In this document: one piece after another, positions 1-8,034 of the stretch
Layout of the letters: each line of letters starts with the position of its first letter
Numbering within the stretch: position 1 is the first letter of the stretch
Source of the DNA: Bacillota bacterium
GTDB lineage: Bacteria; Bacillota; Clostridia; Lachnospirales; Lachnospiraceae
DNA: 64,000 nt
Assembly: GCA_023410575.1 (NCBI GenBank)
Contig: JAEYPP010000016.1
Span: 124,001 to 188,000, forward strand
Direction: 5' to 3'
The notes under the pieces: generated by a model
Told to the model about the DNA's origin: nothing
The model's input: only the letters and a program-made list of their open reading frames with translations
Database searches by the model: none
Made by a program: the position numbers and the translations under genes

Positions 1-2
1 AG

Positions 3-179
3 AAAGAGTATGATATGGCCTTTATCCTTGTTTCTCATGACCTAGAATTTGTAGAAAAATATGCAGATTATGTGATTTTACTGGATCGTTCCATCATTAA
101 AGAGGGTACTCCCGAGGAAGTATTACAGAGTCAAGAATTTAAAGAAATCTTTGGAAGTACACGAAAGGCTTGGGTATAG
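3..179 (+). CDS. Metal ABC transporter ATP-binding protein, C-terminal fragment
   Basis: The frame is open from the left edge and encodes the last 58 residues of an ABC ATPase. The H-loop reads LVSHDLEFVEKYAD and is followed by the usual C-terminal pattern of a short beta strand, 'G-T-P-E-E-V', and a closing helix. Walker A, Walker B and the signature motif lie outside the window. The next gene is a ZnuB/MntB-type permease that starts 33 nt after this stop, so the protein is most likely the ATPase of a zinc- or manganese-family ABC importer. The substrate cannot be read from this fragment. No in-frame start is present because the gene is cut by the window edge. Confidence 0.85.
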   Translation, partial: KEYDMAFILVSHDLEFVEKYADYVILLDRSIIKEGTPEEVLQSQEFKEIFGSTRKAWV

Positions 180-211
180 GTTTTATACTACACATAGAAG
201 GAAATGCAAAG

Positions 212-1054
212 ATGAGCGGAATTTATCAAATTATGGAGAGTATACTTCCATTAGAGTTAATAAAATATGATTTTATGAAAAATGCTTTATTGGCAGTTTT
301 AATTATCACGCCTTTATTCGGGATCGTTGGTACGATGATTGTTAATAATAAATTAGCCTTTTTTTCAGATGCACTAGGTCATTCTGTATTCACTGGCATA
401 GCAATTGGTATTATACTAGGGGTTTCTGATACGAATATATCCACCATTTTATTTGCAGTTGTATTTGCCTTACTACTGAATTGGATTAAGAGAAAAAAAA
501 CAATTTCTACGGATACGATTATTTCTGTGTTTTCATCAACGAGTACTGCAATTGGATTAGTAATCTTATCAAGAAATGGTAATTTCTCAAAGTACTCTGC
601 TTTATTCGTTGGTGATATCTTAAATATCACGCCAAGGGAAATCGTTTTTTTACTCATCATTTTTATCGTAGTTCTAATTTTCTGGTTTACTAGTTTTAAT
701 AAGCTTCATGCAGTAAGTCTTAATTCCAGTCTGGCAAAAAGTAAAGGAATCTCGATTCGATTAATTGAAAATATATTTGCAGTTATCATTGCCTTAATTG
801 TTATGCTGACAATTAAATTGGTTGGAATTCTGATTATTAATGCCTTGTTAATTTTACCTGCAGCTGCTGCAAGAAATATATCATCTAATATGAAGGAATA
901 TCATATCTTTAGTATTGTAATATCTATTTTTTCTGGATTATTAGGATTGATTCTGTCTTATTATCTTAGTTTAGCAACAGGACCAACGATTGTAATTATT
1001 GCAGCTATTATATTCTTCTTGACCTTGGTGTTAAGACCGGTCGTGAATGAATAA
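212..1054 (+). CDS. Metal (Zn/Mn-family) ABC transporter permease
   Basis: A 280-aa hydrophobic protein of the ABC-3 permease family (ZnuB/MntB/AdcB type), which forms the membrane channel of a divalent-metal importer. About eight membrane segments are visible. The family-typical stretch DALGHSVFTGIAIG lies near residues 50-65, and a second conserved stretch (IINALLILPAAAARN) lies near residues 205-220. A TTG at 170 would lengthen the frame, but it lacks a ribosome site and lies inside the upstream ATPase gene. The ATG at 212 has GAAGGA 9 nt upstream and was chosen. It is probably co-transcribed with the ATPase. The solute-binding protein must lie outside the window. Confidence 0.88.
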   Translation: MSGIYQIMESILPLELIKYDFMKNALLAVLIITPLFGIVGTMIVNNKLAFFSDALGHSVFTGIAIGIILGVSDTNISTILFAVVFALLLNWIKRKKTISTDTIISVFSSTSTAIGLVILSRNGNFSKYSALFVGDILNITPREIVFLLIIFIVVLIFWFTSFNKLHAVSLNSSLAKSKGISIRLIENIFAVIIALIVMLTIKLVGILIINALLILPAAAARNISSNMKEYHIFSIVISIFSGLLGLILSYYLSLATGPTIVIIAAIIFFLTLVLRPVVNE

Positions 1055-1083
1055 ATAAAGGCTACTACAAAATTGGAGGCAAT

Positions 1084-2205
1084 ATGCAGGATAAGCAAAC
1101 ATATCTAAAAATTATTGTAAATTTTGTGATTATGATTGCACTCTTACTATTGGCTATGATTTTTTTACCGAAGCTAATATCGTTTTTCTGGCCATTTGTC
1201 CTAGCATTTATCTTAAGCTTAATAGCCAATCCTGTTGTTCGATTTATGGAACAAAGGATTCATATCAAAAGAAAACATGGATCTGCTATTATTATACTTG
1301 TTGTAATACTGGTAATTGTCAGTCTTATGCTTTTCGTTGGATTTTTACTTGTAAAGGAAGCAATACGTTTGATAGCAGATTTACCTACCATTTTTAAGGA
1401 GGTTCATGAGTTAGCAGATAAACTTGGTGAGCGTCTTTCAATGTTACCACTTCTATCGCCTGACAGAGTAGAAGTAGCTTTGACAGAGTTGATTTCAGGT
1501 GTAAGTAACTGGATCAACCAATTCGTAGAGGCAGCGAACATATTGAACTTATCAAAAGCTGGTAATTTTGTGAAAGAAATTGGTAATGCATTTTTTCTGT
1601 GTACGATTACAATACTATCCACTTATTTTTTTATTACATATCGCGACATAATGGAGAAAAGGGTTAAGAAGATATTTCCTAAGTCAGTTGTTACAAGTAT
1701 GGAATTAGTAACCTCGAATTTTAGAGTTGCGCTTTTGGGATATTTTAAAGCCCAGCTTGAAATTATGGTAATTTTAATCATATTTATGTTCTTTGTCTTT
1801 GCTTTTTTAAACATTCGGTATGCTTTTTTTCTTTCTATACTGATTGGATTTATTGATTTTTTACCAATCTTTGGTACTGGGCTTATTCTTTGGCCATGGG
1901 CATTGCTTGATTTTATTAACGGAAATTATATTAGAGCTATTGTAATATTAGGACTATATCTAATCTGTCAGATTACAAAACAGATATTACAGCCTAAATT
2001 GGTAGGAAGTAGCATAAAAATCAATTCATTTGTTGCAGTATTATTTATGTATATTGGATATCGATTTCATGGTGTATTAGGAATGATTTTAGGAATTCCA
2101 TTCGGGCTTATATTGGTTAATTTTTATCGAATGGGAATGTTTGACCGTTTCTTACGTGGATTTCGCATCCTATTTTATGATCTCAATCAATTTCGCAAAT
2201 TCTAA
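1084..2205 (+). CDS. AI-2E family transporter, YtvI-like sporulation membrane protein
   Basis: A 373-aa polytopic membrane protein of the AI-2E/PerM family (PF01594). It has two N-terminal membrane segments (about 10-60), a central amphipathic soluble part (about 95-155) and four to five C-terminal membrane segments. The family-typical GFIDFLPIFGTG lies near residue 260 and QPKLVGSSIKINSF near residue 305. Length and architecture match the YtvI branch of clostridia and bacilli, which is linked to sporulation; that assignment is inference. Its transported substrate is unknown. The start has GGAGG 6 nt upstream. It follows the metal permease by 29 nt and is followed by a repeat-A hairpin that may end transcription. 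Confidence 0.8.
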   Translation: MQDKQTYLKIIVNFVIMIALLLLAMIFLPKLISFFWPFVLAFILSLIANPVVRFMEQRIHIKRKHGSAIIILVVILVIVSLMLFVGFLLVKEAIRLIADLPTIFKEVHELADKLGERLSMLPLLSPDRVEVALTELISGVSNWINQFVEAANILNLSKAGNFVKEIGNAFFLCTITILSTYFFITYRDIMEKRVKKIFPKSVVTSMELVTSNFRVALLGYFKAQLEIMVILIIFMFFVFAFLNIRYAFFLSILIGFIDFLPIFGTGLILWPWALLDFINGNYIRAIVILGLYLICQITKQILQPKLVGSSIKINSFVAVLFMYIGYRFHGVLGMILGIPFGLILVNFYRMGMFDRFLRGFRILFYDLNQFRKF

Positions 2206-2229
2206 TCTATAGTAACTTTCAACGCTAAC

Positions 2230-2411
2230 ATTCAATAAAAAAAGGGTACTGTTGCCCTAAGGGCGTTATGAATAAAGAATGAAGGGAGATGGTATATTTT
2301 CGCTGTAGCGCTACGCTCACAAGCCCCACAAAGTGCGTGGGGACTTGTAAGGCACTCCGAAAAATACCATCGCCCTTCATTCTTTCATACAATATTCAGC
2401 TAGTGCAACAG
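2230..2411. repeat. Repeat family A, copy 1 (long-hairpin intergenic element)
   Basis: A near-palindromic element between convergent genes. The left arm contains GAATAAAGAATGAAGGG then GATGGTAT; the right arm contains ATACCATCGCCCTTCATTC, its near-complement. A nested tip pairs ACAAG-CCCCAC with GTGGGG-CTTGT. The outer ends read CTGTTGC on the left and GCAACAG on the right. A very similar copy lies at 26651-26820, with diverged or truncated relatives at 31402 and 63289. It could fold as a single hairpin of about 170 nt in RNA and act as a bidirectional terminator for the flanking genes. Confidence 0.8.
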
Positions 2412-2430
2412 CCACTTTAACACTCATATT

Positions 2431-4254
2431 TTATCGATTTGCTCTCTTACGAAGAGTTGGATCAAGTATCTTTTTACGGATACGTAGACTCTTAGGAGTA
2501 ACCTCGAGTAACTCATCTGTCTCAATAAACTCAAGTGCTTGCTCTAAGCTTAAAATTCTTGGTGGAGATAAGCGAAGCGCTTCATCTGCACTAGAGGAAC
2601 GAGTATTAGTTAACTGTTTACGTTTGCAAACATTTAATTCAATGTCTTCTGCTTTACCATTCTGTCCAATAACCATACCAGAGTAAACTTTTTCACCCGG
2701 TCCGATAAATAAAGTACCACGTTCTTGCGCACTATATAAACCATAGGTTACAGATTCTCCGCTTTCAAACGCAATCAGTGAACCTTGTTTACGATATTGA
2801 ATATCTCCTTTGTATGGGCCATAACCTTCGTAGGAAGTATTAATTACACCATTACCCTTAGTATCAGTCATGAATTCTCCACGGTAGCCAATAAGTCCAC
2901 GTGCTGGAATTAAGAATTCGAGTCGTGTAGTACCATTGCTTCCAGTATGCATGCCGAGTAACTCTCCCTTACGTTGGGATAACTTATCAATTACAGTACC
3001 TGTAAATTCATCTGGTACATCGACATAAGCACGTTCCATTGGCTCTGTTTTCTTGCCATTTTCATCAGTATGATATAAAACTTCTGCTTTACTTACAGCA
3101 AACTCGTAACCTTCACGTCTCATGTTTTCAATTAATACGGAAAGATGTAACTCACCACGACCGGATACTTTATAACTTTCTGTTTGTTCTGTTTCTTCTA
3201 CACGTAAGGATACGTCAGTATTTAACTCACGGAATAATCTTTCACGAATGTGTCTAGAAGTAACAAACTTACCTTCTTGTCCAGCGAGCGGACTATCATT
3301 TACCATGAATTGCATGGCGATAGTTGGTTCAGAAATTTTCTGGAATGGTATTGGTTCGATTGCTTCAGGGGAACAAATGGTATCACCAATATGAATATCA
3401 GGGATACCTGAGATTGCAACTATGGATCCAACGGTTGCTTCTTGTACTTCCACCTTCTTTAATCCATCGAATTCATATAATTTGTTTATCTTAACACGCT
3501 TGTTTTTATCAGGATCATGATGATTTACAATAACAACATCTTGATTTACCTTGATTACACCATTATCAACTTTACCTACACCGATACGACCTACATATTC
3601 ATTATAGTCGATGGTACTAATTAATACTTGGGTACCAGCCTCTGGGTCACCTTCTGGAGCTGGAATATAATCGATGATTGTTTCAAATAGTGGTTCCATA
3701 TTCTTTTGCTCATCATTTAGTTCAAGAATAGCAATGCCAGCTTTAGCGGAAGCAAATACGAATGGGCAGTCTAGCTGATCATCACTTGCATCTAAGTCCA
3801 TAAACAATTCAAGTACTTCATCAATTACTTCTGTAGGTCTTGCTTCAGGACGGTCAATCTTATTGATACATACGATTACTGGAAGAGATAGCTCTAAGGC
3901 TTTCTTTAAAACGAATTTTGTCTGAGGCATAGCACCTTCATATGCATCAACGACAAGTACAACACCGTTTACCATCTTAAGAACACGCTCTACTTCACCA
4001 CCAAAGTCAGCATGTCCTGGTGTATCAATGATATTTATTTTAACATCTTTATATACAACAGCAGTATTTTTAGATAGTATTGTAATACCACGTTCTTTTT
4101 CGATATCATTGGAGTCCATGACTCTTTCTTCTACAACTTGATTTGAACGGAATACACCGCTCTGCTTTAATAATCCGTCAACCAAGGTTGTTTTTCCATG
4201 GTCAACGTGTGCGATTATCGCAATATTTCTTACGTCTTCACGTTTCGTTCTCAT
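2431..4254 (-). CDS. typA: Ribosome-associated GTPase TypA/BipA
   Basis: A 607-aa translational GTPase related to EF-G and LepA that binds the ribosome and supports 50S assembly and stress growth. The G1 P-loop AHVDHGKT is at residues 15-22, the G3 motif DTPGHADFG lies near residue 75 and the G4 motif NKIDRP near residue 130. Domain II, an EF-G-like domain V (VSGRGELHLSVLIENMRREG) and the BipA-specific C-terminal domain (IPARGLIGYRGEFMTDTKG) follow. Length is normal for the family. An in-frame ATG at 4272 would add six residues, but AAGGA lies just upstream of the ATG at 4254. It is monocistronic and convergent with the YtvI-like gene. Confidence 0.97.
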   Translation of the reverse strand: MRTKREDVRNIAIIAHVDHGKTTLVDGLLKQSGVFRSNQVVEERVMDSNDIEKERGITILSKNTAVVYKDVKINIIDTPGHADFGGEVERVLKMVNGVVLVVDAYEGAMPQTKFVLKKALELSLPVIVCINKIDRPEARPTEVIDEVLELFMDLDASDDQLDCPFVFASAKAGIAILELNDEQKNMEPLFETIIDYIPAPEGDPEAGTQVLISTIDYNEYVGRIGVGKVDNGVIKVNQDVVIVNHHDPDKNKRVKINKLYEFDGLKKVEVQEATVGSIVAISGIPDIHIGDTICSPEAIEPIPFQKISEPTIAMQFMVNDSPLAGQEGKFVTSRHIRERLFRELNTDVSLRVEETEQTESYKVSGRGELHLSVLIENMRREGYEFAVSKAEVLYHTDENGKKTEPMERAYVDVPDEFTGTVIDKLSQRKGELLGMHTGSNGTTRLEFLIPARGLIGYRGEFMTDTKGNGVINTSYEGYGPYKGDIQYRKQGSLIAFESGESVTYGLYSAQERGTLFIGPGEKVYSGMVIGQNGKAEDIELNVCKRKQLTNTRSSSADEALRLSPPRILSLEQALEFIETDELLEVTPKSLRIRKKILDPTLRKRANR

Positions 4255-4572
4255 TCGGAATCCTTCTTTCATATAAGTTCCACACTAAGTTCCATTTTTT
4301 TTCATTAACTTTTGTATTGTATCATATTTTCACGATTTTACAAGGTTTTTCATGTGGAAATCTAGGAATATATAGCATTTTGAACAATTTGTTTAATAGC
4401 ATCCTTTCTTATTGTATGGTTATTGTGAAATATTTATTTTTATATGGATAAGAATAATTTTTGACATTTATCCACACAATGTATAAAGATTTATGGCAAA
4501 AATAAAAAAAATAAAGAGAAATTGGAGTATGTTGTTTAGTAAGAATAATTTGTAATATTTGTAAAATTATAC

Positions 4573-4601
4573 TTGTAAAGTCATGCATTTTAGAGTATAA
4601 T
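4573..4601 (+). promoter_or_regulatory. Candidate promoter in the 577-nt gap before the SSB-like gene
   Basis: TTGTAA and TATAAT are separated by 17 nt, a plausible sigma-A promoter. It would leave a leader of about 220 nt ahead of the gene at 4832. The rest of the 4255-4831 gap is very AT-rich and shows no gene, repeat or recognised RNA. The minus-strand typA promoter should also lie in this gap, but I cannot place it securely. Confidence 0.4.
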
Positions 4602-4831
4602 AAATAAAAATCTCCAGTAAATTAATTCCAAATGAGCTTTGCTTTGTAGCATAATATAAGGAAATTTATAGGTTTTTTGCGATTCTATAATAGAAAAATG
4701 TCACAAAAACACTATCAAAAATGATTGAAATGTAAAATATTTCCTTATATAATTAAAGCAGATAGAATACAAATTAGTTGTAGAGAAAATCTAAAATAAC
4801 GAACCAGAAGAAGAGAAGGGAGTTTTACGGT

Positions 4832-5470
4832 ATGACGGATAAAGTATTTGATAATAATCAAGTAAGTGTTGCGGGGGAAGTAATTAGTGAATTTACTTTC
4901 AGCCATGAAGTCTTCGGGGAAGGCTTTTACTTATTGGAGGTACTTGTTGGTAGACTAAGTAACTCTTATGATGTAATTCCGATTATGGTATCGGAGCGTC
5001 TAATTGATGTTAAAGAGAGTTATAAAGGTAAGTTTGTTGATGTAAGTGGTCAGTTCCGCTCTTATAATCGACATGAAGACAGCAAGAACCGCTTAGTACT
5101 CTCCGTATTCGCAAGAGAAATCAAGGTGGAAGATCAAGAGATTGAAGGTGCAAAGCCAAACTTTATTTTCTTAGATGGATTTGTTTGTAAACCACCTGTT
5201 TATCGTAAGACGCCACTTGGAAGAGAAATTGCTGACATTTTATTAGCTGTCAATCGTCCATATGGCAAATCAGATTATATTCCATGTATATGTTGGGGAA
5301 GAAATGCTAGATTCGCAGAATCATTTGAAGTTGGGGGACATATTCAGGTATGGGGAAGAATTCAAAGTCGTGAATACCAGAAGAAGATGTCTGAGGTTGA
5401 TTTTGAAAAGCGAATTGCTTATGAAGTATCCGTCAGCAAACTCGAATATATTGATAATGAGGAAGAATAA
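4832..5470 (+). CDS. Single-stranded DNA-binding protein family, two OB-like halves
   Basis: A 212-aa protein that reads as two OB-fold units. The first (about 8-100) carries VAGEVISEFTFSHEVFGEGF and a closing VSGQFRSYNR strand. The second (about 108-205) carries the SSB-like pattern FLDGFVCKPPVYRKTPLG, IPCICWGRNARFAESF and GGHIQVWGRIQSREYQKK, matching the 'W-G...A...G..v.v.G.l..R.y..' signature of the SSB family. It lacks the acidic, flexible Gly/Pro-rich tail and DDDIPF-like tip of housekeeping SSB. It probably binds ssDNA in an accessory role; that is inference. The ribosome site GAAGGGAG lies about 10 nt before the ATG. A terminator follows directly. Confidence 0.75.
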   Translation: MTDKVFDNNQVSVAGEVISEFTFSHEVFGEGFYLLEVLVGRLSNSYDVIPIMVSERLIDVKESYKGKFVDVSGQFRSYNRHEDSKNRLVLSVFAREIKVEDQEIEGAKPNFIFLDGFVCKPPVYRKTPLGREIADILLAVNRPYGKSDYIPCICWGRNARFAESFEVGGHIQVWGRIQSREYQKKMSEVDFEKRIAYEVSVSKLEYIDNEEE

Positions 5471-5481
5471 TTTACAAAAAT

Positions 5482-5511
5482 GGCTGTTACGTTTTACGTG
5501 ACAGCCTTTTT
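5482..5511 (+). terminator. Rho-independent terminator after the SSB-like gene
   Basis: GGCTGTTACG and CGTGACAGCC form a 10-bp stem with one G-T wobble, followed by a run of six T. It starts 12 nt after the stop codon. Confidence 0.9.
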
Positions 5512-5516
5512 TCTGA

Positions 5517-5558
5517 CGTCATTTTGCACAAGGAAATGTTTGTCATCCCATTTTCGAG
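5517..5558. repeat. Repeat family B, truncated copy
   Basis: The 14-mer CGTCATTTTGCACA at 5517-5530 is identical to the terminal repeat of the full element at 43450. It is followed after 8 nt by TGTTTGTCATCCCATTTT, which matches the right inner arm of that element in the same orientation. The central hairpin and the right terminal repeat are missing, so this looks like an internally deleted, decayed copy. It lies between the SSB-like gene's terminator and the lysine riboswitch. Confidence 0.75.
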
Positions 5559-5651
5559 CCCCAAAAAGCATCCTAAAGGAAGGATAGATAAAGCATTTTT
5601 CACAATAAAGCAGTATTTGAATATAATATTACATAAGTAGGAAATAACTTG

Positions 5652-5680
5652 TTGACAACGAGGTGGTGCAGTGCTAAGAT
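5652..5680 (+). promoter_or_regulatory. Promoter of the dapA leader
   Basis: A perfect TTGACA box, a 17-nt spacer and TAAGAT place transcription start about 20 nt before the first riboswitch helix. Confidence 0.7.
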
Positions 5681-5705
5681 TGAGTTACTTACAATTGAAA
5701 ATCAA

Positions 5706-5874
5706 TTGGTAGAGGTGCATTGATTAGGAGTAGACGATTCGATATGACAGGCATAGACGACAATCGTTGAAAGGATGAGATGCCGAAGCTATAGATAACC
5801 TGTAGTATTTATAGCTGGTTATATGATTAAGAATCATATGACTGTCATCAAGTTATTGATGGAGCGCTACCTAA
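5706..5874 (+). promoter_or_regulatory. Lysine riboswitch (L-box) upstream of dapA
   Basis: The conserved L-box segments appear in the expected order: AGAGGTGC after the P1 5' strand, AGGAGTAGACGA, GGATGAGATGCCGAAGC, TATAGCTGG, GACTGTCATC and finally GGAGCGCTACC, which closes P1 by pairing CTACC with GGTAG. This is the standard five-helix lysine aptamer. Downstream, CTAAAGAA can pair with TTCTTTAG (5871-5900), and a GC-rich terminator follows at 5902. Lysine binding is expected to favour termination and turn off dapA-dapB, the first two committed steps of the diaminopimelate/lysine pathway. Confidence 0.95.
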
Positions 5875-5901
5875 AGAATATATATTTTTGAATTCTTTAG
5901 T

Positions 5902-5926
5902 GTCGACTCCTCGTCGGCTTTTTTTT
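5902..5926 (+). terminator. Riboswitch-controlled terminator before dapA
   Basis: GTCGAC and GTCGGC form a 6-bp stem around TCCTC, followed by a run of eight T. It lies between the lysine aptamer and dapA and is the likely off-switch. Confidence 0.85.
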
Positions 5927-5988
5927 ATCTGGAAGGAAAATAGTGGTAATACTATTATTCTATCAGCATATACCATGGAGGTGCGATT

Positions 5989-6876
5989 ATGTCTATTTTT
6001 ACAGGTGCAGGTGTAGCAATTATTACACCATTCAAAGAAAACGGTGAAGTTAATTATGAAAAATTGGGCGAGATTATTGATTTTCAAATTGATAACGGAA
6101 CCGACAGTATTATTATTTGCGGAACTACAGGTGAATCATCTACATTGACGCATGAGGAACACATTGAGTGTATCCGTTACGCAGTAGCGTATACAAATAA
6201 AAGAGTTCCAGTAATTGCAGGAACGGGTTCGAATTGTACTGATACAGCTATTTACTTATCAAAGGAAGCACAAGCTGCCAATGCAGATGGTGTATTAGTA
6301 GTAACCCCTTATTATAATAAAGCTACGCAAAAAGGATTGATTGGTCATTATTCTGATATTGCCAATTCAATTGATCTTCCAGTTATTATGTATAATGTTC
6401 CTAGTAGAACAGGATGCAATATTCTTCCTGAAACAGCAGCTTATCTTAGCAAAAATGTTGAGAATATTGTTGCTATAAAAGATGCAACAGGAAACATCAG
6501 CCAAACAGCACAGACAATGTTACGATGTGAAGGAAATCTAGATATTTATTCAGGTAACGATGATCAGATCGTTCCAGTACTATCTCTAGGTGGTAAAGGT
6601 GTTATCTCTGTATTATCCAATGTAGCACCAAGACAAACTCATGATATTGTGGCTAAATATTTGGCAGGTGATATGAGTGGAAGTCTTGAATTACAGTTAA
6701 AATATCTTCCGTTAATCGATGCATTGTTTAGTGAGGTAAACCCAATTCCAGTTAAGACAGCGATGAACTTAATGGGAATGGAAGTTGGTGGTCTTAGAAA
6801 ACCATTAACGCAGATGGAAGAAGCACATGCTGCAGTTTTATTAAAAGAAATGCAAAAAGTTGGTATTGTAAAATAG
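5989..6876 (+). CDS. dapA: 4-hydroxy-tetrahydrodipicolinate synthase
   Basis: A 295-aa TIM-barrel lyase that condenses pyruvate with aspartate semialdehyde, the first step committed to diaminopimelate and lysine. GTTGES lies at residues 45-50. The catalytic tyrosine is Y135 in MYNVPSRTG, and the Schiff-base lysine is K164 in VAIKDATGN. Length is standard. The ATG has GGAGG 7 nt upstream. It is the first gene after the lysine riboswitch and is followed by dapB, so both should be repressed by lysine. Confidence 0.98.
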   Translation: MSIFTGAGVAIITPFKENGEVNYEKLGEIIDFQIDNGTDSIIICGTTGESSTLTHEEHIECIRYAVAYTNKRVPVIAGTGSNCTDTAIYLSKEAQAANADGVLVVTPYYNKATQKGLIGHYSDIANSIDLPVIMYNVPSRTGCNILPETAAYLSKNVENIVAIKDATGNISQTAQTMLRCEGNLDIYSGNDDQIVPVLSLGGKGVISVLSNVAPRQTHDIVAKYLAGDMSGSLELQLKYLPLIDALFSEVNPIPVKTAMNLMGMEVGGLRKPLTQMEEAHAAVLLKEMQKVGIVK

Positions 6877-6970
6877 TTATTGTTTCCTTAGTGGAATGCA
6901 GATGTACGATGGTATGGCTTGATTTTATCAAAAGACATCTATGAAAAGCTGCGAAAGAAAGGTGATTTAC

Positions 6971-7729
6971 ATGACAGAGATAATTATGATTGGCTGTAAT
7001 GGAAAAATGGGCCAGGTGATATCAAATCTCGTGAAAGAGGATGATTCAGTAACAATCGTTGCAGGAGTCGATATATTTGATGATGGAAGAAATACTTATC
7101 CTGTATTTAAGAATATTGAAGAATGCAATGTTAGTGCGGATGTAGCAATTGATTTTTCGAATCCTAAAGGACTCGATTTAATACTGAAAGTAGGTATTGA
7201 GAGAAACTTACCACTTGTTCTCTGTACGACTGGTTATTCCGAGAGTGAGATTGCCCAGATTAAAAAAGCGAGTGAGAAGGTTGCTATTCTAAGATCTGCG
7301 AATATGTCCTTAGGTATTAATACGTTACTCAAGGTGCTACAGGATGTTGCAAAGGTATTGGCACCAGCTAATTATGACATTGAAATCGTTGAAAAACATC
7401 ACAATCAAAAAATTGATGCTCCAAGTGGGACCGCATTAGCATTAGCGGATTCTATTAATGAGGCACTAGATCAACAGTATGTATACAAATATGATCGTGC
7501 ATCAGTTCGTGAGAAACGCGATAAGAAAGAGATTGGTATTATGGCTGTTCGCGGTGGTAATATAGTTGGTGAGCACGAAGTGATTTTCGCTGGCACGGAC
7601 GAAGTAATTGAGATTAAGCATACTGCTTATTCGAAGGCAATCTTTGCGAAAGGTTCTATCTCTGCGGCTAAATTTTTAAAAGGAAAAGCTGCAGGTATGT
7701 ATGACATGAGTAATGTAATCAAGGGTTAA
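6971..7729 (+). CDS. dapB: 4-hydroxy-tetrahydrodipicolinate reductase
   Basis: A 252-aa NAD(P)H-dependent reductase, the step after DapA. The nucleotide-binding GCNGKMG is at residues 8-14. The catalytic and substrate-binding block EKHHNQKIDAPSGTA lies near residues 139-153. The ATG at 6971 has AAAGGTG upstream and gives the N-terminus normal for the family; an upstream in-frame ATG at 6941 would add ten residues with no support. It lies 94 nt after dapA with no terminator visible between them, so it should share the lysine riboswitch. Confidence 0.97.
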   Translation: MTEIIMIGCNGKMGQVISNLVKEDDSVTIVAGVDIFDDGRNTYPVFKNIEECNVSADVAIDFSNPKGLDLILKVGIERNLPLVLCTTGYSESEIAQIKKASEKVAILRSANMSLGINTLLKVLQDVAKVLAPANYDIEIVEKHHNQKIDAPSGTALALADSINEALDQQYVYKYDRASVREKRDKKEIGIMAVRGGNIVGEHEVIFAGTDEVIEIKHTAYSKAIFAKGSISAAKFLKGKAAGMYDMSNVIKG

Positions 7730-7731
7730 TC

Positions 7732-7760
7732 TTGACAAACATTTGTAATAACGGTATACT
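7732..7760 (+). promoter_or_regulatory. Strong promoter of the trpS leader
   Basis: TTGACA and TATACT are separated by exactly 17 nt, starting 3 nt after the dapB stop. Transcription should start near 7767, about 265 nt before trpS. Confidence 0.8.
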
Positions 7761-7766
7761 TTCATT

Positions 7767-7856
7767 AATTAAAAGTGTAGGTTTTGATATTACTGCCGAT
7801 GGTGAAAGTGCAGAAGTTAATAAGCTTTTGTCCCTTACTGGGGCGGGAGCTTTTTT
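7767..7856 (+). ncRNA. Short leader RNA or attenuator upstream of trpS, class not recognised
   Basis: Between the promoter and trpS lies a transcript of about 90 nt that ends in a clear terminator. TATTACTGC (from about 7789) can pair with GCAG and TAATA (to about 7822) across an asymmetric AAGT bulge. The last bases of that stem overlap the 5' arm of the terminator (AAGCTTTTGTCCC), so the two folds would compete, as in an attenuator or riboswitch. I see no T-box sequence, no run of Trp codons and no recognised riboswitch core. The remaining 178 nt to trpS contain only a small TAAGAAA/TTTCTTA hairpin near 7864. It could instead be an independent small RNA. Confidence 0.5.
7822..7856 (+). terminator. 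Terminator within the trpS leader
   Basis: AAGCTTTTGTCCC pairs with GGGGCGGGAGCTT (13 positions, several G-T), followed by TTTTTT. It lies about 180 nt before the trpS start and well after dapB, so it probably attenuates trpS. Confidence 0.8.
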
Positions 7857-8034
7857 CTGTGATAAGAAAGTTAAATTTCTTATGATTAGATAGAATTAGC
7901 GATAAGAGTGCACTTTGCGATAGGTAGTAATTGTTATGAAAATGAAGAAAGGTTAAAGTGACTAAGGAGGCCACAGGCATTAGACATTTAGCGCGAATAT
8001 TGCATTAGGGCTTGATAGTTATGGGTAAGGAGTA

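Noticed and set aside
4143..4451. Plus-strand ORF of 102 residues antisense to the typA start
   Set aside because: Overlaps the conserved G1 region of typA on the other strand and has no ribosome site or family.
7861..8034. T-box or Trp-codon leader before trpS
   Set aside because: No T-box sequence complementary to the tRNA 3' end. The only short frame, from 7798, has no ribosome site and no Trp codons.
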